Shown here one piece after another: positions 55,279 to 62,772 of a DNA stretch of 64,000 nucleotides. The position numbers and the translations under genes are program-made. The notes beneath the pieces are model-generated. The model worked only from the letters and a program-made list of their open reading frames with translations. It was not told the DNA's origin and did no database searches. The DNA is from Ruminococcus sp. (GTDB taxonomy: Bacteria > Bacillota > Clostridia > Oscillospirales > Ruminococcaceae). Position 1 is the stretch's first letter; the number at the start of each line of letters is the position of its first letter. Where the stretch lies: positions 1-64,000 of the forward strand of contig SVNW01000011.1 of assembly GCA_015066745.1 (NCBI GenBank), written 5' to 3'.

Positions 55279-56016
55279 ATGAGTAAACTTTGTAAATTTT
55301 GTGGCGCAGAAATGGACGATGAAGCTTTTGAATGTCCTGAGTGCCTGAAAAAAATTCCCGGTGCTGAACTTCTGGCAAAACAAAAAGCTATAGAAAAGAA
55401 ACAAAAATTAAAATCAAGACTTACGACAGCAGGTATTGTTCTCGGTGGAATTGCTATTATTACCGCACTTGTGGCTATAGTTACAACTTTAAATAAAAAA
55501 CCGTCTGATCTGTACGGAAAGCCGATAGAAACATACATAGAAAGCTGTGTTGAAAATAATTATAAGAAACATATGTCAGCATTTACAGGATATATGGGAA
55601 CATTTCTTGCACAGCAGTATTCTTATTATGTTATGGGACAGATTCCCGAAGATGATACAAAAGTTCAGACAGCGGCTATTCTCTACCTTGATGCTTATTA
55701 TCAGGATCTTATTGCCAAGTACGGAACAGATGTTGAAATAACATATGATATAAATGATGAGAAACGATATACTGCTGAAGAACTTCAGAAGTATCAGGAA
55801 GAATATATAAGCTTTTATAAAGATGGTCTTGCAGGTACAGTATTCAGTGATGGATATGAGCTTGTTCTGACATTTCATATCGATGGTATGCTTGCAAAGA
55901 ATACCATCGTAGAGCCTGGATTTCAGGTTTTTGAAATAGATGACGAGTGGTATATTATGAGAACAGTTGATTTCTTCTATGAAGAAGAAGCACCTGACGT
56001 AGAAACATACAAATAA
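55279..56016 (+). CDS. Zinc-ribbon single-pass membrane protein
   Basis: The 245-residue protein begins with a zinc ribbon (CKFCGAEMDDEAFECPEC, residues 5-22) and a basic stretch. A membrane helix follows at about 49-69, then an outside domain of about 175 residues with aromatic-rich segments. The zinc ribbon is in the cytoplasm by the positive-inside rule. Many Clostridia encode proteins of this layout with unknown function, sometimes with NTF2-like or DUF4878-like outer domains; none can be named here. It has its own promoter and a terminator shared with the convergent phosphoesterase gene. Confidence 0.7.
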   Translation: MSKLCKFCGAEMDDEAFECPECLKKIPGAELLAKQKAIEKKQKLKSRLTTAGIVLGGIAIITALVAIVTTLNKKPSDLYGKPIETYIESCVENNYKKHMSAFTGYMGTFLAQQYSYYVMGQIPEDDTKVQTAAILYLDAYYQDLIAKYGTDVEITYDINDEKRYTAEELQKYQEEYISFYKDGLAGTVFSDGYELVLTFHIDGMLAKNTIVEPGFQVFEIDDEWYIMRTVDFFYEEEAPDVETYK

Positions 56017-56020
56017 AAAA

Positions 56021-56066
56021 ATAAATGCATCATATCTGTTTTTTGGATACGATGCATTATTTTTAT
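56021..56066 (+). terminator. Convergent terminator
   Basis: AATGCATC / GATGCATT with an inner TATC / GATA stem and a T-rich loop is followed by ATTTTTATCC. The hairpin lies between two convergent genes and may serve both, since A-rich sequence precedes it. Confidence 0.75.
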
Positions 56067-56731
56067 CCTTCAAGCCTTATTACGTTGTCAAAAAGTGCAT
56101 AAAACTTTTGTGGAATAATTTTGTTCATATGACATTTTCCGAAAAACCATTTGTCAAATTTACATTCGGAAAGTATCTGTTCAAAGAAAGTATCTGTTTC
56201 AAGTCGGTGAAGCATATCGAGATCAAGGCATTTTTTCAGTGAATGCGGTGGCTCGTGTGTAATAATATAATCAACTTTTCCATCATGGGCAAGAAGATTT
56301 TTTACACCTTCCTCAACTTCTTCTATGGTTGGCTGTTCTTCTTCAAACCATGTGTTTGTTTCACGTCTTATATCAATGTCCTGACTGTGACCTCCGCCGA
56401 AGGTAAAGAACTTTTTGCCTTCTATAGTGTACACCTGACCTCTTTTAAGATGTACAAGCTTTCCGCCTATGGCACGGGCTGTTCCGCCGTTCCATTGTAT
56501 TTCAGGATATTCGGAAAGAAGTTTAAAGTTTTCATGACAACCGTCTATAAAAGCAACAGTGTATTTTAGTTCGCCGATTTTTTTTAGTATCTGCTTTTCA
56601 GCTTTGTCGCCGTTCCATATAAATCCGAAATCACCGCAAACAATGAGTGTATCGCCTTTTTTTATTTTTCTTGTCGTAGAATCTTTAAATCTTGAAAAAT
56701 CCCCGTGAGTATCACCTGTAATATATATCAT
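56063..56731 (-). CDS. Metallophosphoesterase with altered metal motif
   Basis: The 222-residue protein has the calcineurin-like phosphoesterase order: DTHGD at residues 7-11, CGDFGFIW near 33, FIDGCHENF near 64, ITHEPPH near 158, and GKCHMN near 198. The usual third motif is GNH[DE]; here the metal-ligand asparagine is replaced by cysteine (GCHE, codon TGT). Substrates of this subgroup are unknown. The gene is monocistronic on the minus strand, convergent to the zinc-ribbon gene and divergent from the carboxypeptidase-like gene. It may still bind metals through cysteine. Confidence 0.85.
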   Translation of the reverse strand: MIYITGDTHGDFSRFKDSTTRKIKKGDTLIVCGDFGFIWNGDKAEKQILKKIGELKYTVAFIDGCHENFKLLSEYPEIQWNGGTARAIGGKLVHLKRGQVYTIEGKKFFTFGGGHSQDIDIRRETNTWFEEEQPTIEEVEEGVKNLLAHDGKVDYIITHEPPHSLKKCLDLDMLHRLETDTFFEQILSECKFDKWFFGKCHMNKIIPQKFYALFDNVIRLEG

Positions 56732-56876
56732 GTTACCACCTGTTTTATTTCAAAAATATAATAGGAAAAAAATTATCCTTAAAATATATTTTATCATAAA
56801 AAACACTTCACGTAAATATTTTATTTAAAATTTGTGAATTTTTTTATTCAAACCTCTTTTAAATGTCCTGAAAATT

Positions 56877-56885
56877 TGCTATAAT
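56877..56885 (+). promoter_or_regulatory. Extended -10 promoter of the carboxypeptidase-like gene
   Basis: TGCTATAAT, an extended -10 element about 40 bases before the ATG; the -35 region is poor. Confidence 0.45.
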
Positions 56886-56925
56886 AATTATGTATGAAAA
56901 AATAAATTTTTGGAGAGGGAAATAA

Positions 56926-58302
56926 ATGAAAAAGTTTTTAAGCGTTTTAACAGTAATTATCATTTTTCTCAGCATGATCCCTGCAGAAAGTGCTGAAGCC
57001 ATATCGTTCAATCCGTCCAAGACGATATACAGTGATTCGGCTATACTGTACAATCTGGACACTGAAACGATAGTTTATGAAAAAAAAGCTGATGACATAA
57101 AGCCCCCTGCGCAGTTGATACAGATAATGACAGCTATTATCGTACTTGAGAGACAGGAAGATCTTTCAGAAGTTGTAGAAGTTCCGTCATCTATCTTTGA
57201 AGAATTTACAGCATACAGGGAAAAGTATACTGAAGAAGAGTATCCGTACAGTGAAGTAACCACCTGTTACATTGACGAAGGCGAGCAGATGACTATCGAA
57301 AGTCTTCTGTATGCAATGATGCTCAGATCTTCATGTGAAGCGGCAAGCACGCTTGCATATATTGTAGGTGAAGGAAGCATACAGAACTTTGTAAGTATGA
57401 TGAATGAGAAAGCAAAGGAAATAGGCGCAGTAAACACAAAGTTTACAAATCCTCACGGACTCTATGATGAAAATCAGGTATCTACAGCACGTGATCTTAT
57501 GCTTATTACACGCTATGCACTTAATGTTCCCGGATTTTCAGAAATATCATCAACATATTTTTACAATACAGGTGCAACAAATATTCATGAGTCAGGCATA
57601 GACCTTGAAAACGTAAATATCATGATGGACTCTGAAAGCTCACACTATTATCCCGGAACAAAGGGTATAAAAACAGGTAACTCTAATCAGTCAGGACGTT
57701 GTCTTATCACAAAAGCTTCCAAGGACGGTCAGAACTATCTTCTCGTACTTATGAATTCTCCGCTTGAAATATCAGGTGAGACAAAGTTTACACATCTTAT
57801 GGACGCAGCTTCTATCTTTGACTGGGCGTTTGATACTATATCCTACAGAGTAGTAGTAGAAGAAAATAACGAAATAGCTACAGTAGAAATAAATTATGCA
57901 AAAGACAGAGATTTTATAAATCTCAAACCTGCAAAAGAAGTGTGGAGCATATGGCCTAAAAATGTAGATACAAAAAATATTGATTCGGAAGTACAGCTTT
58001 ACTATGAGGAACTCAATGCACCTCTTAAAGCAGGCGAAGTTATCGGAAGTGTAAAATTTACATATCAGGGTAACGAAATAGATACAGTAGACCTTGTTGC
58101 ATATAACGATGTTGAAGTATCAGAAATAAAATATGCTACAGCTGTACTGGAAACTTACTTTAAGTCGTCTGCTTTTAAACAGGCAATAAAGATAGCAATT
58201 GGTTTGTCGGTTATATATATTGTTGTTGTTATCTATGTAATAAATCTTCGTGCTAAGAAACGTCGTGAAATGCGTGCTGCGCAGAGAAGAAACATAAAGT
58301 AA
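56926..58302 (+). CDS. D-alanyl-D-alanine carboxypeptidase-like protein without Ser-x-x-Lys
   Basis: The 458-residue protein has the full layout of a class C low-mass PBP (DacA/DacF type): signal peptide to about residue 25, peptidase S11 domain to about 300, C-terminal beta domain, a membrane helix (about 418-440) and a basic cytoplasmic tail. KTG is intact at 249-251 (GIKTGNSNQSG), as is FTNPHGLYDENQVSTARDL. However, the nucleophile motif, normally PASTTKIMTA, reads PAQLIQIMTA: Ser and Lys are Gln63 and Gln66 (codons CAG and CAG). The SxN motif is SSC. It should not form an acyl-enzyme, so it is probably a pseudoenzyme that binds muropeptides or partners. Ribosome site GGAGAGG; own promoter and terminator. 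Confidence 0.85.
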   Translation: MKKFLSVLTVIIIFLSMIPAESAEAISFNPSKTIYSDSAILYNLDTETIVYEKKADDIKPPAQLIQIMTAIIVLERQEDLSEVVEVPSSIFEEFTAYREKYTEEEYPYSEVTTCYIDEGEQMTIESLLYAMMLRSSCEAASTLAYIVGEGSIQNFVSMMNEKAKEIGAVNTKFTNPHGLYDENQVSTARDLMLITRYALNVPGFSEISSTYFYNTGATNIHESGIDLENVNIMMDSESSHYYPGTKGIKTGNSNQSGRCLITKASKDGQNYLLVLMNSPLEISGETKFTHLMDAASIFDWAFDTISYRVVVEENNEIATVEINYAKDRDFINLKPAKEVWSIWPKNVDTKNIDSEVQLYYEELNAPLKAGEVIGSVKFTYQGNEIDTVDLVAYNDVEVSEIKYATAVLETYFKSSAFKQAIKIAIGLSVIYIVVVIYVINLRAKKRREMRAAQRRNIK

Positions 58303-58316
58303 AAAAATGAAAAAAC

Positions 58317-58365
58317 AATGCGGAAAATAGGTTTACATCAAGTAAATCATATTTTCCGCATTTTT
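58317..58365 (+). terminator. Terminator after the carboxypeptidase-like gene
   Basis: AATGCGGAAAATA / TATTTTCCGCATT plus an inner GTTTAC / GTAAAT stem, followed by TTTTT. T-rich sequence also lies on the other side, so it may work for the convergent DUF2185 gene as well. Confidence 0.9.
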
Positions 58366-58425
58366 CATAAATGGTAACAAATCGATGACAAAACAAAAAA
58401 AATCACTATAAATAATTATAAATAC

Positions 58426-58454
58426 TTGACTATTTTATAAAAATGTTATATAAT
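58426..58454 (+). promoter_or_regulatory. Promoter-like sequence antisense to the DUF2185 gene
   Basis: TTGACT (58426-58431), 17 bases, TATAAT (58449-58454) on the plus strand. It points into the 3' end of a minus-strand gene. It may make an antisense RNA, or be chance in AT-rich DNA. Confidence 0.4.
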
Positions 58455-58774
58455 TAATTTTGTTGATTTGCTTTTACATATGCTTTTTCATCAGGTAATC
58501 TTGCGATTATCCATTTGGCATTTTTGTTCTTTCTTTTAGCAAAGTGCCCTACGGGCATATCACAAAGCTCTTCAAGGCTGGGATCAAGTTCACAGAGTTC
58601 GCCGATAGTTATTATAACAGCGTCGGCATCTGTATGAGTTGAACTGCATGAAAACTGCCAGTTGTTATCGTCAAAATGATGAGTTACAAATGTGATCGGT
58701 TTGTTGTCCTCAAGAACGTGGGTGCAAGTGAAAACAAGCATTCCGCTTCTTTCAGAAAAAGGATAATAAGACAT
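58454..58774 (-). CDS. DUF2185/Imm33-like protein
   Basis: The 106-residue protein resembles the DUF2185 family (also listed among immunity proteins as Imm33). Conserved features are an early FTCTHVL segment, the central HHFDDNNWQFSCSS with Trp-Gln-Phe near residue 39, LCELDPSLEELCDMPVGHFAKR, and a late W followed by R. It is probably a soluble cytoplasmic protein. Although the family occurs in polymorphic toxin loci, no toxin gene is adjacent, and solitary copies are frequent in Clostridia. GGAGGT precedes the ATG at good distance. The family assignment is from memory of motifs and moderate. Confidence 0.65.
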   Translation of the reverse strand: MSYYPFSERSGMLVFTCTHVLEDNKPITFVTHHFDDNNWQFSCSSTHTDADAVIITIGELCELDPSLEELCDMPVGHFAKRKNKNAKWIIARLPDEKAYVKANQQN

Positions 58775-58873
58775 TTTACGTACCTCCGTAGATTTTTTAC
58801 AAGTCTATTATACTACAAAGGAAACATATATTCAAGTAAAGGCTTTATTAGCAGGATACTATGAATAAAAAAT

Positions 58874-58953
58874 CTTTGTAATGACTTTAAAAAAACGGAG
58901 TAGTGACATTATTACAAAGGAATTTTAACCGTTTTGTTATTTTTTAATTTTTT
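58874..58953 (+). other. Alternative hairpins in the gap before the LacI gene
   Basis: The 340-base gap 58775-59114 holds two overlapping inverted repeats: CTTTGTAAT (58874-58882) with ATTACAAAG (58911-58919), and AAAACGG (58892-58898) with CCGTTTT (58929-58935). GTTATTTTTTAATTTTTTC follows the second. They exclude each other and the second looks like a plus-strand terminator. No known riboswitch is recognised. Confidence 0.4.
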
Positions 58954-59040
58954 CTTCAATTTCTATAGTGATAATGCACTAAAAACAAATCATTTGGTTG
59001 TGAAAAATATTCAATAAAGATAACAATTTTGTATTATTCA

Positions 59041-59103
59041 TTGACTTTCACTCGATTTCAGCGTATATTATTATATAAGATAAACATTAAAAAAAAGTTT
59101 ATC
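59041..59103 (+). promoter_or_regulatory. LacI-gene promoter and downstream inverted repeat
   Basis: TTGACT (59041-59046), 17 bases, TATATT (59064-59069). GATAAAC (59079-59085) and GTTTATC (59097-59103) form an inverted repeat with an A-rich 11-base centre at the transcription start, directly before the ribosome site GGAG. It is a candidate operator for autoregulation or a hairpin limiting translation. Confidence 0.6.
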
Positions 59104-59114
59104 CGGAGTTGAAC

Positions 59115-60131
59115 ATGGTTTCTATAAAAGATGTTGCAAAAAAATGCGGTGTGTCGGTTGCGACAGTGAGCAAGGCATTAAATGATTGCTCGGACATAAG
59201 TCAGGCAACCAAGAAGAAAGTCAGGGACGTGGCTAAGGAACTTGGTTATTTTCCTAACTCTCAGGCAAAGGCACTAAAAACAAGCCGTACAAATACGATC
59301 GGTATTATTTACGCCGATAAGTTTGGCAACGGACTCAGTCAGAATTATTTCTCAGCTGTTATCGACAGTTTCAAGGTAGCGGTCGAGAGAAAAGGATATG
59401 ATATTATTTTTATCGGGTCTCAGACCGTTGACGGAAATAAATTATCATATTATGAGCATTGCAGATACAGAAATGTTGAAGGCGTGCTTGTGGCTTGTGT
59501 TGACTTTTATGACAGAGACGTATGTACTCTCCTAAGAAGTGATCTTCCGGTAGTTTCACTTGATTTCTTCTCGAAGCGTGATTATTCGGTTTACTCTGAT
59601 AACCGTCAGGGAATGAGAGATATCATAGAATATGTTTATGATATGGGACACAGGAAGATAGGTTATATTTACGGTGACACTTCGCAGGTTACAACGATAA
59701 GACTTGATACATACATCGAAACGATGAAACAGTTAGGTCTTTCGGTAGAAGTCGATTATGTCAGACAGGGACGATATAATGACATCGAGCTTGCAAAGAA
59801 ACTGACTAAAGAAATGCTGTCGCTTTATGAACCGCCCACTTGTCTTATAATGCCTGATGATATTGCTTCATTCGGTGCTTTTATGGCGGCAGGTGATATG
59901 GGTCTGAAGCTTCCGGACGATTTGTCCGTAGTGGGATATGACGGTATTCAGATAGGACAGATAATGGAACCAAATATAACTACAGTGTATCAGGATACAA
60001 AGCTTCTCGGAATAAAATCGGCAGAGTTACTTCTGAAGAGAATAAACGGTGAAGAAATAACTGATATCAACAAGCAGGTGGTTATAGAAACCAGACTGCT
60101 GAAAGGTCAGACGGTAAAAGCTCTGACGTGA
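59115..60131 (+). CDS. LacI family transcriptional regulator
   Basis: The 338-residue protein has the LacI helix-turn-helix and hinge at residues 1-60 (SIKDVAKKCGVSVATVSKALND, LGYFPNSQAKALKTSRT). A periplasmic-binding-protein-like effector domain follows, with DLPVVSLDFFSKRDYSVYSDN, GHRKIGYIYGD and PDDLSVVGYDGIQIGQIM. It probably represses the adjacent sugar ABC importer until a sugar binds; the ligand is unknown. The ORF track starts at TTG 59109, but GGAG with 6-base spacing favours ATG 59115. It lies 65 bases upstream of the binding-protein gene. Confidence 0.93.
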   Translation: MVSIKDVAKKCGVSVATVSKALNDCSDISQATKKKVRDVAKELGYFPNSQAKALKTSRTNTIGIIYADKFGNGLSQNYFSAVIDSFKVAVERKGYDIIFIGSQTVDGNKLSYYEHCRYRNVEGVLVACVDFYDRDVCTLLRSDLPVVSLDFFSKRDYSVYSDNRQGMRDIIEYVYDMGHRKIGYIYGDTSQVTTIRLDTYIETMKQLGLSVEVDYVRQGRYNDIELAKKLTKEMLSLYEPPTCLIMPDDIASFGAFMAAGDMGLKLPDDLSVVGYDGIQIGQIMEPNITTVYQDTKLLGIKSAELLLKRINGEEITDINKQVVIETRLLKGQTVKALT

Positions 60132-60143
60132 CGTTTATATGCC

Positions 60144-60170
60144 TATTATATTTTATATTTAAATATAATA
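60144..60170 (+). other. AU-only hairpin before the sugar-binding protein gene
   Basis: TATTATATTT and AAATATAATA form a perfect 10-bp stem around TATATTT. It is too weak for a normal terminator, but it is immediately upstream of the AAGGAGG ribosome site. Confidence 0.4.
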
Positions 60171-60196
60171 CAATCATTAAGGAGGAAAATTTAGAA

Positions 60197-61615
60197 ATGA
60201 AAAATTTAAAGAAAACTTTAGCATTACTTGCAGCTCTTGCAATGTCAGCAACAGCTCTCTACGGTTGTGGCGATGAAAAGGAATCATCAACTGCTAACAA
60301 CTCAAGCTCAAAGGTTGAAGAATCAAAGGACGATTCAAAGGCTGATGACTCATCTAAGGAAGATAACGACGGCGACGCTGAAGGCGATCAGCTCACAATC
60401 CTTTGCTGGAACGCTAACGACAGTAAGCCAATGGTAGACCTCTTCTGCGAAAAGACAGGTCACGATCCTTCAGAAATCAACATCAAGAACTTTGACTGCC
60501 AGGGTGGTGAAGCTGCTGAACTCTACGAACAGTATCTTTCAGAAGCGGCTAACGACGCTGATATCATGTTCCTCGAAGCTGACTGGGCTCTCAAGTTTAT
60601 AAACGACGATTCACAGACAATGGCTCTCAGCGAAATCGGTATCGACGAAAGCTCACTCGGTGATATATATGATTACGTTCTCGAAATCGGTAAGTCAACA
60701 GTTGACGGTACACTCAAGGGTATCTCATGGCAGGCTGCTGCAGGTGGTTACTGCTACAGAGAAGACCTCGCTAAGGAGTACCTCGGCGTAGAAACACCTG
60801 AACAGATGCAGGAAAAGGTTAAGGACTGGGATACATTCCTTGAAACAGCTAAAGAATACAAGGCTGCTAAGGGTGACAAGGCTGCTATGGCTGCTACACT
60901 CGGCGGTGTATGGCAGGTATATGGTGGTTCACGTGGTTCAGCATGGCTTACATCTGACAACAAGCTTGCTGTAGATGATTACTGCAAGAACTATGCTGAA
61001 TTTGCAAAGACTCTCTGGAGCGAAGGTTATGTAACAAACGTTAATCAGTGGGGTGACGAATGGTATGCACTCGGTGCAACAGATGACGTTTTAGGTTACT
61101 TCGTATCAACATGGGGCTTTGGTGACACAATTCTTGCTAAGGCTGCAGGCGGCGAAGGCGGTGCTACTTTCGGTAAGTGGAAATGTGTAGTTGGTCCAGC
61201 AGAATTCTACTGGGGCGGTACATGGCTTGCACCTGCAACAAGATGCAACAGCAAGGATCTTGCTAAGGAATTCATCGAATTCTTCACAACAAACAAAGAC
61301 GGTGCTGAAGCATACGCTCTCAAGCAGGGTGAATACATGTCTAACTCAGCAGTTATGGAAAAAATCATTGCTGACGGCGAATACAAGGGTGCTCCTGTTC
61401 TCGGCGATCAGAACCACTTCGAAGTACTTAACGAAGTTGCTAAGGGCATCGACATGGCTGGAAAGATTACTCCATATGACTCAACAATCAAGACAGCATT
61501 TAACGATGCAGTAAACGCTTACTGTGAAGGTACACTTGGTTCTGTTGAAGAAACAATGGGCGATTTCGAAACAAGAGTTATGGAAGCACTTCCAACTCAG
61601 CTTAACTGGGAATAA
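60197..61615 (+). CDS. Sugar ABC transporter solute-binding lipoprotein
   Basis: The 472-residue protein has a lipoprotein signal peptide with lipobox LYGC (Cys about residue 24). A Ser/Asp/Glu-rich linker (to about 60) is followed by a family 1 extracellular solute-binding fold (LTILCWNANDSKPMVDLFCEKTG at its start). It captures an oligo- or monosaccharide outside the membrane for the two permeases downstream. AAGGAGG precedes the ATG at 60197; the ORF-track start lies upstream of this site. Codons differ from the neighbours, with more C-ending codons such as CTC, GAC and AAC, which suggests very high expression. The sugar cannot be told. Confidence 0.93.
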   Translation: MKNLKKTLALLAALAMSATALYGCGDEKESSTANNSSSKVEESKDDSKADDSSKEDNDGDAEGDQLTILCWNANDSKPMVDLFCEKTGHDPSEINIKNFDCQGGEAAELYEQYLSEAANDADIMFLEADWALKFINDDSQTMALSEIGIDESSLGDIYDYVLEIGKSTVDGTLKGISWQAAAGGYCYREDLAKEYLGVETPEQMQEKVKDWDTFLETAKEYKAAKGDKAAMAATLGGVWQVYGGSRGSAWLTSDNKLAVDDYCKNYAEFAKTLWSEGYVTNVNQWGDEWYALGATDDVLGYFVSTWGFGDTILAKAAGGEGGATFGKWKCVVGPAEFYWGGTWLAPATRCNSKDLAKEFIEFFTTNKDGAEAYALKQGEYMSNSAVMEKIIADGEYKGAPVLGDQNHFEVLNEVAKGIDMAGKITPYDSTIKTAFNDAVNAYCEGTLGSVEETMGDFETRVMEALPTQLNWE

Positions 61616-61653
61616 TTTATAACTGATTGAAAATTTTATAAATTAATATACTT

Positions 61654-61691
61654 CACACAACCTATAGAGTAGTTATGCTCTATAGGTGTGT
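61654..61691 (+). promoter_or_regulatory. Intercistronic hairpin after the binding-protein gene
   Basis: CCTATAGAG / CTCTATAGG with an extended CACACA/TGTGTG part (one bulged A) forms a stem of about 15 bp. Such hairpins protect the upstream binding-protein mRNA or lower read-through to the permeases. A weak T run follows at some distance. Confidence 0.65.
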
Positions 61692-61741
61692 GTCGTGTTA
61701 ATTCTGTTTTTATTAAATTAATTCTGGGAGGGCTTTTGAGA

Positions 61742-62770
61742 ATGAAATCGAGTGCGCAAAATAGAATTCGTTCTATAAGTTATGCGAAATATGGATACTT
61801 TTTTATACTGCCTTTTTTTATAGTGTATTTCATTTTTCAGCTTTATCCGCTTTTTAACACATTCAAACTTAGTTTGTATGGAAACGCTACCAATCCGGAG
61901 GCTTTTGTAAAGTTAGATAATTTTAAGACTTTGATTTTTGGAGAGAGTGATATTATTGCTTCAAAAGCAGCGGCGACACAGAGTAAAGCTCTTTTCAGAG
62001 CATTTGGAAATACACTTATACTGTGGTTTGGTAACTTTATACCGCAGATTTGTCTTTCATTGCTTCTGGCAGTATGGTTTACAGATCTTAATTTAAAGAT
62101 CAAGGGCAAAACATTCTTTAAAGTAGTAATGTACATGCCAAATATAGTTACAGCAGCTTCAGTAGCAGCTTTATTCTTGATGTTATTCTCAAGATCTGAC
62201 TACGGTCCTATAAACTCATTTCTTATGGAGAACTTTGGTTTAGAAAAACCTATTGACTTTATAAGGGACAAATGGATTTCACGTGGAGTTGTTATGTTCA
62301 TACAGACGTGGATGTGGTTTGGTAATACTATGATTATGCTTATGGCAGCTATCATGGGTATCAGTCCGTCACTCTTTGAGGCTGCTGATATCGACGGTGC
62401 CAACAGCAGACAGGTATTTACAAAAGTAACACTTCCTCTGCTTCGTCCAATGGTTGTCTACACAATGATTACTTCCATGATTGGTGGTCTTCAGATGTGG
62501 GATATCCCGTACCTCTACAAAATTGGTACATCTTTCAATGATAATATAAAGACTATAGCAGTATTTATTTACAATAACTTCCATGGAATGAATCCAAACT
62601 ATGGTTATTCTGCTGCTGCCTCTGTTGCACTCTTTATTCTTACTTCTATTCTTGGTTCATTCTGCTTTGCTATGAACAGAGACAAGGATGCTGCAAAGAG
62701 AAAGAAACAGATAAAAGAAGCTAAGAAGAAAATGAAAGAGCAGAACAAAGCAACATTTGGAGGGTTTTGA
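61742..62770 (+). CDS. Sugar ABC transporter permease, MalF/UgpA type
   Basis: The 342-residue protein is a carbohydrate (CUT1) permease with six predicted helices. The cytoplasmic EAA loop is EAADIDGANSRQVFTKVTLPLLRP near residue 215, which contacts the ATPase. GGGAGGG with 9-base spacing supports ATG 61742 over the track start. The second permease begins 2 bases after its stop. The operon has no ATPase; a shared MsmK/UgpC-type ATPase encoded elsewhere is inferred, as is common in Firmicutes CUT1 systems. The C-terminal tail is very Lys-rich. Confidence 0.94.
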   Translation: MKSSAQNRIRSISYAKYGYFFILPFFIVYFIFQLYPLFNTFKLSLYGNATNPEAFVKLDNFKTLIFGESDIIASKAAATQSKALFRAFGNTLILWFGNFIPQICLSLLLAVWFTDLNLKIKGKTFFKVVMYMPNIVTAASVAALFLMLFSRSDYGPINSFLMENFGLEKPIDFIRDKWISRGVVMFIQTWMWFGNTMIMLMAAIMGISPSLFEAADIDGANSRQVFTKVTLPLLRPMVVYTMITSMIGGLQMWDIPYLYKIGTSFNDNIKTIAVFIYNNFHGMNPNYGYSAAASVALFILTSILGSFCFAMNRDKDAAKRKKQIKEAKKKMKEQNKATFGGF

Positions 62771-62772
62771 TT

